This document shows positions 18,681 through 27,996 of a DNA stretch of 64,000 nucleotides, one piece after another. The DNA is taken from positions 262,403 through 326,402 of the forward strand of contig BPAJ01000002.1 in assembly GCA_019652555.1 (NCBI GenBank), in the 5' to 3' direction. The notes under the pieces are model-generated. The model saw only the letters and a program-made list of their open reading frames with translations, was not told the origin of the DNA and made no database searches. The DNA is from Gammaproteobacteria bacterium. Its GTDB lineage: Bacteria; Pseudomonadota; Gammaproteobacteria; Magnimaribacterales; AG-339-G14. Within the stretch, counting starts at the first letter, position 1; each line of letters opens with the position of its first letter. A program made the translations under genes and the position numbers.

Positions 18681-19205
18681 ATGAGAAATACTCTTGTAAT
18701 ATATTCTTCTGTAGATGGTCATACTCAAAAAATCTCGAGCAAAATTGCTGAACATATCAAGCATCACGCAAACGTTGACTTAACTTCATTAGTTGACGCT
18801 CAATCGCTGAGCTTAAAAAATTATCAACAAGTTATTATTGGGGCCAGCATCAGATATGGTAACTATCGAAAAGAACTTTTTGAGTTTATTGAAAAAAACC
18901 TTGATGAGCTCTCAAGCAAAGAAAACGCTTTTTTTAGTGTAAATGTCGTTGCTAGAAAGCCAGAGAAAAATACTCCCGATACTAATCCGTATGTTGCAAA
19001 ATTTCTCAAAGCAACAAAATGGAAACCAAACAAAATGGATGTTTTTGCTGGCGTTGTTGATTACCCAACATATAATTTTTTCGATAGATTTATGATTAGA
19101 CTTATCATGTGGATCACCAAAGGCCCTACAGACGCCAAGGCTAGATTTGAATTTACCGACTGGAAAAGAGTAGAGGATTTTTCCAAATCATTAATTAAGA
19201 ACTAA
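18681..19205 (+). CDS. hemG: flavodoxin-type protoporphyrinogen oxidase (HemG)
   Basis: 174 residues. The N-terminus TLVIYSSVDGHTQKISSKIA is the FMN-binding flavodoxin loop, and GASIRYGNYRKELFEFI is the family substrate loop. HemG oxidises protoporphyrinogen IX and passes electrons to quinones at the inner membrane; the segment FFDRFMIRLIMWITKGPTD matches its membrane-contacting region. It is the last gene of the heme operon. Its stop overlaps the stop of the convergent ubiH-like gene in the four bases CTAA. Confidence 0.93.
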   Translation: MRNTLVIYSSVDGHTQKISSKIAEHIKHHANVDLTSLVDAQSLSLKNYQQVIIGASIRYGNYRKELFEFIEKNLDELSSKENAFFSVNVVARKPEKNTPDTNPYVAKFLKATKWKPNKMDVFAGVVDYPTYNFFDRFMIRLIMWITKGPTDAKARFEFTDWKRVEDFSKSLIKN

Positions 19206-20335
19206 AGCTCAGTAGCGAGCTCAATAAATTTATTTTTTAGAAAAGTTAGTTTATTCGTAAGACTAAAAGCATGATTTCTAATGAGTCTTATCCAGATATT
19301 TTTTTGCTCGAAACCTCTTTTGAAAGCTTCCATAGCAGCTGCTAGGGCTAAATTGATTGGAATTCTTTGTCTATTATATTTATCTTCAATTTGTTTAACT
19401 TGAAGCAAACTTTCAGGAGTAATTAAATCCGATAGAGATTTCACATCACCGATTCCTGCGTTTAATCCCAATCCTGCTAACGGATGAATATGGTGCGCAG
19501 CATCTCCCACAAGAAAAACATTACCTCTGGCAAAAGTTTTTGCAGAGAGGTGTTTTAGGGGAAATGACTGCCTTTTGGCTGAGAATTTTATTTCTGGAAG
19601 TTTTTCCCCGAAAGATTGATGAATTTCATTTATGAAGTCATCTTCATTCATACCTAAGTAATCATAGGCCTGGGTATCGTCAATGGACCATATCATAGTA
19701 AGTTCAGTCTCATTCATTGGCAGCAAAGCAAGCGGTCCCACCGAGGTGAAAGTTTGTCTAATGCATGAGTCTGTTTGGGGTACAGAAAAGTTAGCAACTA
19801 TTGCTGTCTGATTGTAACTCCAAGTTCTTGAAGAAATCGAAGAAAGGTTTCTTACACTTGATTGAATGCCATCTGCACCTATTAAAATTCTTGTCTCCAA
19901 CTTTCCCTTTGATGTTTCGCAATGAATATCTCCGTTAATTTTCTCTATTTTTTCTAAATTACAACTCCACAAAAGATTTTTTGAATCGGAAACGAGAGAT
20001 AACAGAGAATTTTGAATGTCTCCTTCTTTGACTATGAAGCCAATATTCGGAATATTTTTTTCCAATTCATTTACATTGAAATCTATGAATCCAGTGCCTT
20101 CTTGATCCCAAACCTTTATCTGGTTGTATTCAAAAGCATTTTTACTTATGACATTCCATGCATCTAGCTCTTTAAGAAATGTCATACTTTTGTTATTCAA
20201 TGATAGATGGCGGTAACTATTTGGGGCTTTATCTCGACCGTCTATTAGACCGACATTTATATTTTTATTCTTCAATGCAAGAAAAAGGAGGGCACCAGTT
20301 ACGCCAGCACCAACAATGAGGACATCATATTTCAT
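19202..20335 (-). CDS. ubiH: UbiH/VisC-family FAD monooxygenase, ubiquinone synthesis
   Basis: 377 residues. The Rossmann FAD motif is VLIVGAGVTGALLFLAL at the N-terminus, a DG motif appears in ILIGADGIQSSVR, and the second FAD motif is GNVFLVGDAAHHIHPLAG followed by GLNAGIGD. These place it among UbiH/UbiI/VisC hydroxylases of ubiquinone synthesis. Position next to pepP fits UbiH as in E. coli, but UbiI or UbiL identity cannot be excluded from motifs. It begins one base after the pepP stop region (20335 shared). Confidence 0.88.
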   Translation of the reverse strand: MKYDVLIVGAGVTGALLFLALKNKNINVGLIDGRDKAPNSYRHLSLNNKSMTFLKELDAWNVISKNAFEYNQIKVWDQEGTGFIDFNVNELEKNIPNIGFIVKEGDIQNSLLSLVSDSKNLLWSCNLEKIEKINGDIHCETSKGKLETRILIGADGIQSSVRNLSSISSRTWSYNQTAIVANFSVPQTDSCIRQTFTSVGPLALLPMNETELTMIWSIDDTQAYDYLGMNEDDFINEIHQSFGEKLPEIKFSAKRQSFPLKHLSAKTFARGNVFLVGDAAHHIHPLAGLGLNAGIGDVKSLSDLITPESLLQVKQIEDKYNRQRIPINLALAAAMEAFKRGFEQKNIWIRLIRNHAFSLTNKLTFLKNKFIELATEL

Positions 20336-21615
20336 TAACTCGCCATCAGTTGTTGAATGTCATCAAGCTCTTTAATGGCTGAACTAAGAACTTTTGGCTG
20401 ATTGTTTTCAACTAACACATCATCTTCGATTCGAATTCCAATTCCTTTAAATTTTTCAGGTACGTTTTCTTCATTACTGATGTAGATTCCTGGTTCGATA
20501 GTGGTAATCATCCCATTTTCATAAGACCTTACTTTGCCATCTTTTTCATAGCCACCGACATCGTGCACATCAAGACCCAACCAATGACCGACGCGGTGCA
20601 TATAAAACTTTGAATAAGATTGAGTTTCAATGACTTCTTCTTTAGAGCCTTTTAACAAACCCAAGCTTAATAGTCCTTCAACAATGACTTCTAAAGATTT
20701 TTTATGCGTCTCAAGAGGATTAGATTTTTCTGAAATGCTTTCAATAGATTGCTTTTGAGATTCCAAAACGATCTCGTAGATAAGTTTCTGTTCTGACGAA
20801 AATTTTCCATTAACAGGAAAAGTTCTAGTGATATCGCTCGCGTAGCCCTTGTATTCGCAGCCTGCATCAACCAGAACCAAATCACCGTCTTTTAGCAAAT
20901 CTGTATTCTTGCTGTAATGAAGAATGCATGCATTTTCTCCTCCTCCCACGATAGAAGGATAGGCACACTCCTTTGCTCCATTGACCATAAATTCATGCAG
21001 ATATTCTGCTTCAAGTTGATATTCGTACATATCTGGTTTTACAGCTTTCATTGCTCTTTCATGAGCCGAAGATGAGATATCACATGCTTTTTGAATAATA
21101 CTGATTTCTTCTTTAGATTTTAAAAGTCTTAATTCGTGTATTAAAGAATCAACACTCTTAATGTTTTTTGGATTTAAATCAAAGTTGATCTTTTTACCTT
21201 TTAGCCCTTTGGTTAATGCAAAGAATAATTTTTTTTGACTTTTGTTTTGACAAAATAAATGATCTGCACCTTCAAGAAATTCAGTGGTTTTTAAAATGAG
21301 ATCGTCTATTTTAAAACCGCTTTCAAAACCCAGTTGGGTCACATTTTCAGGACCCAATCGAGGTCCCTCCCATTTTTCTCTTACTTCATCTTTTTCCGCA
21401 CAGAGGAGATGAAAAATCGTACTCCCTTTTTTTTCAATAACTAATGCAGCATCGGCTTCATTAAAGTTAGTTAAGTACAAAAAATCGCTATCTTGTCTGA
21501 AAGAATAGTCAGTATCACCATTTCTGATTTTTTGATTGGCTGAATGAATGACTGCTACCGATCCATCAGGCAACAGATCAGCTAATTTTTTTCTTCTTTC
21601 TAGAAAAATGTCCAT
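20335..21615 (-). CDS. pepP: Xaa-Pro aminopeptidase (PepP)
   Basis: 426 residues, normal for the M24B family. The N-terminal domain begins IFLERRKKLADLLPDGSVAV. Dimetal ligands sit in LVDAGCEYKGYASDITRTF (two Asp), the histidine region GHWLGLDVHDVG, TTIEPGIY (Glu) and IGIRIEDDVLV (Glu). It removes N-terminal residues before proline. The arrangement with ubiH downstream and zapA divergent is the conserved gammaproteobacterial order. Confidence 0.95.
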   Translation of the reverse strand: MDIFLERRKKLADLLPDGSVAVIHSANQKIRNGDTDYSFRQDSDFLYLTNFNEADAALVIEKKGSTIFHLLCAEKDEVREKWEGPRLGPENVTQLGFESGFKIDDLILKTTEFLEGADHLFCQNKSQKKLFFALTKGLKGKKINFDLNPKNIKSVDSLIHELRLLKSKEEISIIQKACDISSSAHERAMKAVKPDMYEYQLEAEYLHEFMVNGAKECAYPSIVGGGENACILHYSKNTDLLKDGDLVLVDAGCEYKGYASDITRTFPVNGKFSSEQKLIYEIVLESQKQSIESISEKSNPLETHKKSLEVIVEGLLSLGLLKGSKEEVIETQSYSKFYMHRVGHWLGLDVHDVGGYEKDGKVRSYENGMITTIEPGIYISNEENVPEKFKGIGIRIEDDVLVENNQPKVLSSAIKELDDIQQLMAS

Positions 21616-21682
21616 ATGTTGATTTTACTTCAATATAAAGTCTTTATAGAAACGTTATTGATATAAGAATAAAATAATATCT

Positions 21683-21871
21683 GTGTCGCAGAAGGAATTA
21701 GAGAAAAATCTAAAGGAGCTTTTAGAACTTTCTAAAAAACTTAGAGAGGCAAATAAAGATTTAAGAAACAAAAATTTAAGACTTAAAAAAGAGAATAATC
21801 GTCTAAAAGATAATATAGAATTATCAAGAAATAAGTTAGAAATATTGATTTCAAAATTAGAAGCTTTATGA
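21683..21871 (+). CDS. short coiled-coil protein upstream of zapA (TIGR02449-like)
   Basis: 62 residues from a GTG at 21683. Nearly the whole protein is a charged heptad coiled coil (LEKNLKELLELSKKLREANK, then NRLKDNIELSRNKLEILISK). A short coiled-coil gene just before zapA is common in Gammaproteobacteria (family TIGR02449, resembling ZapB). It overlaps zapA by four bases (ATGA). A cell-division role is inferred from that position. Confidence 0.75.
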   Translation: MSQKELEKNLKELLELSKKLREANKDLRNKNLRLKKENNRLKDNIELSRNKLEILISKLEAL

Positions 21872-22236
21872 GTGAAGACGATCAAGACATAGTAACCCTT
21901 AAAATAGCAGGCATCGAGTATCAGTTATATTGTCCTCCTGAGGAACAATCCACCTTGATCGAAGCCGGTGAAATCTTGGATAAGCGAATCAAATCCATCA
22001 AACGCAAAACAAGAAATCTTCCAATTGAAAAAGTTGCCGTATTAGCAGGCCTTGACGTAGTGAATGAATTCCTCTCAAACGAAGGAGCTTCATCAATCGA
22101 GGCAAATGATGAATCATCGGCAGCTACAGATGAAAAATCAGCCGCAAATGTTTCAGAAGAAAAAGTCGATTCATCTGAAGAAGAAAATTTAAGTCTTAAG
22201 TTAGTAGACGAGATTTCTGAATTATCTAAGCTTTAA
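21868..22236 (+). CDS. zapA: cell division protein ZapA
   Basis: 122 residues. The N-terminal ZapA domain is clear: VTLKIAGIEYQLYCPPEEQS, then EILDKRIKSIKRKTRN and VLAGLDVVNEFLS. ZapA cross-links FtsZ filaments at the Z-ring. The C-terminal part after about residue 70 is a Ser/Glu/Ala-rich stretch before a short helix, longer and more acidic than in E. coli. The gene lies directly before the 6S RNA and fau, the conserved order. Confidence 0.93.
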   Translation: MSEDDQDIVTLKIAGIEYQLYCPPEEQSTLIEAGEILDKRIKSIKRKTRNLPIEKVAVLAGLDVVNEFLSNEGASSIEANDESSAATDEKSAANVSEEKVDSSEEENLSLKLVDEISELSKL

Positions 22237-22255
22237 AATATTGCTATAATTTTCA

Positions 22256-22430
22256 ATGCTTCCTGGCTTATTTGCTAGTTATATAACACTTCGAGCCGAT
22301 GCAAAATAAATAGGGAATTTGATACTTCTCTTGTTGAGCGCCCTTAGGGCAGCCTGATAGATGGTGATTCTTCCCGACCTGAACTATACGGTTCGGGTTT
22401 TATTTAACGGCGATAACTTGGGAAGCTCTC
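22256..22430 (+). ncRNA. ssrS: 6S RNA
   Basis: The segment lies between zapA and fau, the classical site of ssrS. A -10 TATAAT at 22245-22250 sits just upstream. GCTTCC near 22258 can pair with GGGAAGC at 22420-22426 to close the terminal stem. The 3' half contains ACCTGAACTATACGGTTCGGGT followed by AACGGCGATA, close in layout to the E. coli 3' arm (CCTTGAACC...GGTTCAAGGG...GCGGCGGCATC). The product would bind sigma-70 RNA polymerase. Ends are approximate. Confidence 0.85.
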
Positions 22431-22436
22431 TTAAAT

Positions 22437-22988
22437 ATGAATAAAACTGAAGCAAGAGAGTTAATTTCAAAAGGCTTCAAAAGCTTAACTGCCTCCTCTA
22501 AAAGTTACCAAGAAAAAGTCCACTTAGATTTTATAAAAGATCATTTGGAGAAAAAAAATTTTTCACACGTTGCAAGTTATATGTCTCTGCCTCATGAAGT
22601 TTCAACTGAGAAAATAAATAAATTTCTAGCAGATTCCAAAAATCATTTTTACCTACCAAAAATCAATTCCAAGAGCAATAAATTGGAATTTGTACTTTGT
22701 AACAAAAAAACTAAATTTAGAAAAAATTCTTTAAATATCCTTGAACCCATGAGTGAGGAAACCATTGAGCTCGAGAAATTAAATGCGGTTATTGTTCCTT
22801 TACGCGCTTTCAATGAGAACTTTCAAAGATTGGGATTCGGAGGAGGTTTCTATGATAAAACTTTTTCAGGAGTCACCGAACCAGAATTTATTGGCTTGGC
22901 TTATGAGTTTCAATTCATAAAAAAATTAATACTTGAAGACTTTGACTTGAAGTTAGATGTAGTTTTTACAGATAAGCAATTACTTTAA
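22437..22988 (+). CDS. fau: 5-formyltetrahydrofolate cyclo-ligase (Fau/YgfA)
   Basis: 183 residues. The diagnostic C-terminal motif is RLGFGGGFYDKTF, and IVPLRAFNENFQRLGF contains the usual P-x-x-AF-x-x-x-x-x-RLG pattern. The enzyme converts 5-formyl-THF to 5,10-methenyl-THF with ATP. It follows the 6S RNA and is likely co-transcribed with it, as in other Gammaproteobacteria. Its 3' end overlaps the convergent ilvA by nine bases. Confidence 0.93.
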   Translation: MNKTEARELISKGFKSLTASSKSYQEKVHLDFIKDHLEKKNFSHVASYMSLPHEVSTEKINKFLADSKNHFYLPKINSKSNKLEFVLCNKKTKFRKNSLNILEPMSEETIELEKLNAVIVPLRAFNENFQRLGFGGGFYDKTFSGVTEPEFIGLAYEFQFIKKLILEDFDLKLDVVFTDKQLL

Positions 22989-24512
22989 AAAAGCTTGGTA
23001 ACCTTGGTTTTCAGTCTCTCTGGTAAAAGGATAGGAAATCCTTAGGAGATCTCTTTCCAGACTTTTTACTTGCTTCTGTCTTATTGTAAAACCTACTAAA
23101 GCACCACCATAGATTGCACCTTGATTTTTATAATGAAAAAGGGAGATATCCCATTTGTCTTTAAGCAAAGTTAAAAAATTGAGAAGGGCACCTGGTTTTT
23201 CAGGGAAATCTACACTGTAAACTTCTTCTACGAATTCACCTTCTAGTTGGGGTCCTCTACCACCATGCATGAATTTAAGATGTTTTTTAGAGATTTCATC
23301 GTTGCTTAAATCTGTAAAAGAGTACTTTTTATTTCTTAAGGCTTTTAAAAAAATATCTTTGCTTTTTTTTGAATCTTGAAGTTCCAATCCCAAAAGAATT
23401 TTTGCTTTAGAACTGCCATCTTTTCTATAACTAAACTCGGTGATATTTTTTTGGCCGATGTCTCTGCAAAGTTTTCTAAACGAACCCTTTTTTTCGTCTA
23501 TAGCTATACTTAAAATAATTTCCTTTTTTTCTCCAATTTTGGATCTTTCAACAATATGTCCCAAAGACTCAAAATTGAGATTTGAGCCGCAATAAGTTGC
23601 GATAAGATTTTTATTCTTAATTCTTTTTTGGCTTATGTATTTTTTTAATCCTGCAAGTGCTAATGCTCCAGTTGGTTCAGGAACAGTCCTAGTTTCCAAG
23701 AAAGTATCTTTCACAGCAGCACAAATTTCATCGGTATCAACGGTTATTGAATCATCTAAGAAATTTTTTATAAGTTCGTAGTTATTTTTTCCTATTTGTT
23801 TTGCCGCAGCTCCATCAGCAAACAATCCAACTTCTTTGAGTTTCACTCTTTTACCTGCCTTCACAGAGGCATGTAATCCTGCTGAATCCGCTGCTTCAAC
23901 ACCTATTATTTTTACATTGGGATGAACTTTATTTAAGTAAGCTCCAATTCCAGCAATCAAACCACCACCACCAACGGCAACGAATACAGCATAAAGATTT
24001 TCAGGAAATTGTTCTGAGATTTCCATGCCAACCGTACCTTGTCCTGCAATTACTAATGGATCATCAAATGGATGGATGAAATTTACTTTATTTTTTTTAC
24101 AGAATGTTTTCGATTCTTTAAGCGCATCATCAAAGTTATTACCTACCAAAACTACCTTAGCTTTCAAATCTCTCACTGCGTTAACTTTGATCAAAGGCGT
24201 GGTCTTTGGCATGAAGATAGTGGCCTTGATGCCTAGCTCTTTTGCCGAATAAGCTACTCCTTGGGCATGATTTCCCGCGGATGCTGTTGCCACTTCAGTA
24301 ATCTTTTTGGATTGATAAAGGTGAGCAATCTTGTTGTAAGCACCCCTAATTTTAAAAGAGTGGGTAGGCTGCAAATCTTCTCTTTTTAAGAAAATACTAT
24401 TTGCCAGTTCTTTTGATAAATTATCAGCCTTAGTTAGAGGTGAAATACTAGCAACCTCATAAACTTTAGAGTTCTCTATTTTTTCTATGTAGTTTTTGAT
24501 TACTTTTTTCAT
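22980..24512 (-). CDS. ilvA: biosynthetic threonine ammonia-lyase (IlvA)
   Basis: 510 residues, like E. coli IlvA (514). The PLP lysine lies in PTHSFKIRGAYNK (about residue 55) and the phosphate loop in VGGGGLIAGIGAYL. The C-terminal 190 residues form two ACT-like domains (GLGLELQ-type strands, then FPEKPGALLNFLTLL), which in this family bind isoleucine and valine. It makes 2-oxobutanoate for isoleucine synthesis. Divergent rpiA 54 bases away matches the known neighbourhood. Confidence 0.95.
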   Translation of the reverse strand: MKKVIKNYIEKIENSKVYEVASISPLTKADNLSKELANSIFLKREDLQPTHSFKIRGAYNKIAHLYQSKKITEVATASAGNHAQGVAYSAKELGIKATIFMPKTTPLIKVNAVRDLKAKVVLVGNNFDDALKESKTFCKKNKVNFIHPFDDPLVIAGQGTVGMEISEQFPENLYAVFVAVGGGGLIAGIGAYLNKVHPNVKIIGVEAADSAGLHASVKAGKRVKLKEVGLFADGAAAKQIGKNNYELIKNFLDDSITVDTDEICAAVKDTFLETRTVPEPTGALALAGLKKYISQKRIKNKNLIATYCGSNLNFESLGHIVERSKIGEKKEIILSIAIDEKKGSFRKLCRDIGQKNITEFSYRKDGSSKAKILLGLELQDSKKSKDIFLKALRNKKYSFTDLSNDEISKKHLKFMHGGRGPQLEGEFVEEVYSVDFPEKPGALLNFLTLLKDKWDISLFHYKNQGAIYGGALVGFTIRQKQVKSLERDLLRISYPFTRETENQGYQAFLK

Positions 24513-24566
24513 AAAAATTCTGGAAAGCGAGGTATTATACGTAGAGTTCTCTTATAAGCCATAGAC

Positions 24567-25244
24567 ATGGAAAATTCTAACTCAGAAACCAAACAAGCTG
24601 TTGCGCGCAAAGCCTATGAGTATCTGGCCACAAAGCTTCATAAAGATTGTATTTTGGGTATTGGTACAGGAAGTACTACTAATTTTTTTATCCAAGAATT
24701 GATTAATCAAAAACCTGAAATCAAAGCCATCGTATCTAGTTCAGTTGCAAGCACGAAATTATTGGAAGAGGCAGGTTTGGAAGTGTCCGAGTTAAATGAC
24801 GTTGGCTCCCCGGATTTTTATATCGATGGTGCTGATGAAATCAATGATCGTTTTGAAATGATCAAAGGCGGTGGTGGAGCATTAACTCGAGAAAAGATAA
24901 TTGCCTCAGCATCTAAAAAATTTATCTGCATTTGCGATTCTTCTAAAAAAGTAAAACTGCTTGGAAAATTTCCAGTTGCTATTGAAGTCATTCCAATGGC
25001 AAGAAGTTATGTCGCACGACAGATGGTGGTAAAGGGTGGAACCCCAGAATACAGAGTAGGATTTGTGTCTGATAACGGTAATCAAATAATAGACGTCCGT
25101 AACTTAAAACTTAATGTACCGTATGACTTTGAAAACGAAATCAATAATATTCCCGGAGTTGTAGCCAACGGTATATTTGCTGCAAGAAAGGCAGATTGTT
25201 TAGTTGTAGATAAAAATGGAGTTCCGGAAGTTTTAGAGCAGTGA
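24567..25244 (+). CDS. rpiA: ribose-5-phosphate isomerase A
   Basis: 225 residues. Motifs: GIGTGSTTNFFIQEL (phosphate binding), DGADEIN (catalytic Asp), and MIKGGGGALTREKI (Lys and Glu). It interconverts ribose-5-phosphate and ribulose-5-phosphate. Full length for the family. The last 12 bases overlap the end of the convergent peroxidase gene. Confidence 0.97.
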   Translation: MENSNSETKQAVARKAYEYLATKLHKDCILGIGTGSTTNFFIQELINQKPEIKAIVSSSVASTKLLEEAGLEVSELNDVGSPDFYIDGADEINDRFEMIKGGGGALTREKIIASASKKFICICDSSKKVKLLGKFPVAIEVIPMARSYVARQMVVKGGTPEYRVGFVSDNGNQIIDVRNLKLNVPYDFENEINNIPGVVANGIFAARKADCLVVDKNGVPEVLEQ

Positions 25245-25829
25245 TTCGATAGCAGAAATTATTTCTTCGCTATCAGGCTCTATATTCTTGGAGAAAGGTT
25301 TTAAGACTTCACCATCTTTGGATATCAAATACTTGGTGAAATTCCAATCAGGAGATTTTCCAGTAATCATTGCAAGGTTTTGATAGAAGCTGTTGGCCTT
25401 TTTTCCTTTGACACTTGATGTAGCGAACATGGGAAAGGTCACGCCATACTTAGAATTACAAAACTCTTTTACTTGGCCTTCATCACTATATTCCTGAAAC
25501 ATAAAGTCTCTAGAAGGGAAGCCTAGAATCACAAAATCTTTTCCTTGGTAGTTTTCAAATAATGTTTGCAAAGCTTCGTACTGATAGGTGAAACCGCATC
25601 GACTGGCAACATTTACTGCAAGCACCACTTTGTCTTTGTGTTCGCACAAATTGATGATTTCTTTTGAATCAAGCACACGGATGTTGTGATTTAAAATGGC
25701 AGGACAACCTTCTACAGGGATTTTGTTTAGATCAGGTTGAAAGTTCATTGCATTAAAATTTTCTATTTCTGCGTTTCCTTGAGAGCAACTGACGACAAAG
25801 AAGGAAAATAAAATTAAAGCAAATCTCAT
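25233..25829 (-). CDS. glutathione peroxidase-family lipoprotein
   Basis: 198 residues. A lipoprotein signal (LILFSFFVVSCSQG, Cys15) is followed by a thioredoxin-fold glutathione peroxidase domain: NVASRCGFTYQYEALQ with the peroxidatic cysteine, ILGFPSRDF, and PDWNFTKYLISKDGEV with the conserved W-N-F. The role is peroxide or lipid-peroxide reduction in the envelope, probably using thioredoxin-like donors; the donor is not known. The lipid anchor on this family is uncommon. It sits before an L,D-transpeptidase gene. Confidence 0.88.
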   Translation of the reverse strand: MRFALILFSFFVVSCSQGNAEIENFNAMNFQPDLNKIPVEGCPAILNHNIRVLDSKEIINLCEHKDKVVLAVNVASRCGFTYQYEALQTLFENYQGKDFVILGFPSRDFMFQEYSDEGQVKEFCNSKYGVTFPMFATSSVKGKKANSFYQNLAMITGKSPDWNFTKYLISKDGEVLKPFSKNIEPDSEEIISAIESLL

Positions 25830-25852
25830 AATGTTAAATTAAATAATAAAGT

Positions 25853-26461
25853 TCAGTAAATCAATACCTGTGTACCTTTTCTCACTCTATTGAATAACTT
25901 TATAACGTCTGTATTCTTCATTCTGATGCAACCCAAGCTGGCAGGCTCACCAATAAGACCTTCTTCGGCAGTGCCATGAATGTAAATGTATCGACTTTTT
26001 GAATCTACATTTCCTCCTTTGTTTTTTCCAATTTCCAAACCATCCAACCATAGAATCCTAGTAGTGATGACATCTTCTTTGATATCAATTTTTTCTGTAA
26101 TTGGTACCACTATTTCCCCGGTAAATTTTCTGGCCTTGAAAACTGAACCTATTTTTGCTCCCTTACCGATTTTTTCAGAAATTATATGCGCACCAAGAGG
26201 AGTTTTTAAACTATCTCGAACGCTACCGATTCCATAAGCAGAAGATGAAATCGGGTAAGTCTTACTTGAATATGGAGTTTTTATAGTAAGCTCCTGTTTA
26301 GCTAAATTTATCAAAACGTGAGTTCGGTTTTTATTCATTTCACCAAATTCTTGAAAATTGATATTTTCATAAGATGAATAATCCAAAGGAACTGAACTAC
26401 AACCATAAAAAAAGGCAGAACTAAAAATCACAAAAATTAAATACTTAAATAAAGTTTTCAT
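25853..26461 (-). CDS. L,D-transpeptidase (YkuD domain) lipoprotein
   Basis: 202 residues. A signal (LIFVIFSSAFFYGCSS) with a likely lipobox cysteine precedes the YkuD domain. The catalytic block is YIYIHGTAEEG and SLGCIRMKNTDVIKLF, with the nucleophile cysteine in GCIRM. Such enzymes form meso-DAP crosslinks or anchor lipoproteins to peptidoglycan in the periplasm. The gene overlaps lnt by 17 bases. Which reaction it performs is not clear from sequence. Confidence 0.88.
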   Translation of the reverse strand: MKTLFKYLIFVIFSSAFFYGCSSVPLDYSSYENINFQEFGEMNKNRTHVLINLAKQELTIKTPYSSKTYPISSSAYGIGSVRDSLKTPLGAHIISEKIGKGAKIGSVFKARKFTGEIVVPITEKIDIKEDVITTRILWLDGLEIGKNKGGNVDSKSRYIYIHGTAEEGLIGEPASLGCIRMKNTDVIKLFNRVRKGTQVLIY

Positions 26462-27971
26462 CTCTTTTAAATTTTAATATCGCCGATATAAAAAAGATAA
26501 TAACCAATATGAATAAGAAAGGGTTTTTCCCAAAATATGCATAAGGAGTTTGACCTGACTTAAGAATCACATCTTCTTGAAAACTCTTTAATTCATTTTT
26601 GTCAGTAGAAGTTTCAATTTTTTTTATGATCTGTCCGTGATGGTTAATTAAGGCGCTGATACCAGTTGATGTCGATCTCACCAAATATTTTTGGTGTTCA
26701 GCCGCTCTAAATCTTGCAATTTGCAAATGTTGATGAGGGCCTAAGCCAGTTCCAAACCAATTGTCGTTGCTGGCATTGAACAAGATATTGGTTTTTTTGC
26801 TATTGGATAAAAATATATTTTGATAGGCAATCTCATAACATATTGCTGAAGATATTTTTATCAAATCATTCCCAATAAGTTCGCTTTTGTTACCTGAAAA
26901 TATTTGTGGCCTATTGAAATTAAAAAAATCAAAAAATACACTGAAAAGTCCTGAGAGAGGAACGTATTCGCCAAAGGGGACTAAAAACTTTTTGTCGTAA
27001 ATGCCTGAGATATTGCCAATTCCAATTAATGAATTATTTATTTCTTCTGACTTATTTTCTGATAACGCACCTATGACCATTCCGAGCACATTATTTTCGT
27101 CGAGAATATTATTTCTGAATTCATTTATTTTGTCCTTTTGAATCAATGAGGTGAGAGTTACCTCTGGCCAAAATATGACAGAGGATTGAGTTAGATTTTG
27201 CGGTGGATTTTGATTTAATTTCTTTTCTATCGCGCTTTGTATTTTTTGCAATCCTTTTTGCGTCCATTTTTCTTTAATATCAATATTAGGCTGAACAACT
27301 GTTGCCGAGATCTTCCCAGTTGACTCAGTCCAGTTGAAATTTTTTAGCGGTTGATTGCCGATAAAAACAATTATTAAGACTAGGCAAGATAAATATAAAG
27401 ATTTGCTTTGGGTAAAGTCTCTTAAGCTGTCTAGCAAAGCAAGAAATATTTGAGAGATCAAAACAATGAGAAAACCCATGCCAAAAATACCAAGGATAGG
27501 AATGTAGCCCTGTAACAGGCTGTTATCTACAGCGGTATAACCTATATACAACCATGGAAAACCAGTAAAAAGAAACTCTCTCAACCATTCGCTCAATACC
27601 CAAGCAGCTGGAAAAAGAAGAAATATTTCATGAGTTTTTCTTTGGCTGCTAACAAGTTTAAATGCGGTAAAACTGATAGCCTGAAACAAGCTTAAAAAAG
27701 CTGCCAACAATAATGTAAGAAAACTTCCCAATATTGGTGAGGCACCTCCATAAACAGTTATGCTATTTTCTATCCAGAATATTCCAAATGCCCAAAGGCC
27801 GAAACCAAAAAAATAGGAAATAAAAAAAGTATTTTTTACACCTTCAGTCTTAATCAATTGATATAAAAGCCCCGGAATGAGAAAAGTTACAAACCAATAA
27901 TTAAAGGGCTGAAAAGCTAAGACAATTAAAGAACCTAAAAAAAACCCAGCGAAAAATTTAGAAAAATTCAC
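26445..27971 (-). CDS. lnt: apolipoprotein N-acyltransferase (Lnt)
   Basis: 508 residues, normal length. The N-terminal third is a block of about six to seven membrane helices. The rest is a nitrilase-like domain with the catalytic glutamate in IFWPEVTL, lysine in KKFLVPFGEYVP and cysteine in SAICYEIAYQN. It adds the third acyl chain to lipoproteins at the outer face of the inner membrane. In E. coli it neighbours corC (ybeX); here it is followed by an L,D-transpeptidase lipoprotein and a peroxidase lipoprotein, both possible clients. Confidence 0.95.
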   Translation of the reverse strand: MNFSKFFAGFFLGSLIVLAFQPFNYWFVTFLIPGLLYQLIKTEGVKNTFFISYFFGFGLWAFGIFWIENSITVYGGASPILGSFLTLLLAAFLSLFQAISFTAFKLVSSQRKTHEIFLLFPAAWVLSEWLREFLFTGFPWLYIGYTAVDNSLLQGYIPILGIFGMGFLIVLISQIFLALLDSLRDFTQSKSLYLSCLVLIIVFIGNQPLKNFNWTESTGKISATVVQPNIDIKEKWTQKGLQKIQSAIEKKLNQNPPQNLTQSSVIFWPEVTLTSLIQKDKINEFRNNILDENNVLGMVIGALSENKSEEINNSLIGIGNISGIYDKKFLVPFGEYVPLSGLFSVFFDFFNFNRPQIFSGNKSELIGNDLIKISSAICYEIAYQNIFLSNSKKTNILFNASNDNWFGTGLGPHQHLQIARFRAAEHQKYLVRSTSTGISALINHHGQIIKKIETSTDKNELKSFQEDVILKSGQTPYAYFGKNPFLFILVIIFFISAILKFKRDENFI

Positions 27972-27996
27972 ACTTTATTTTATCTGAATTAAAAAG

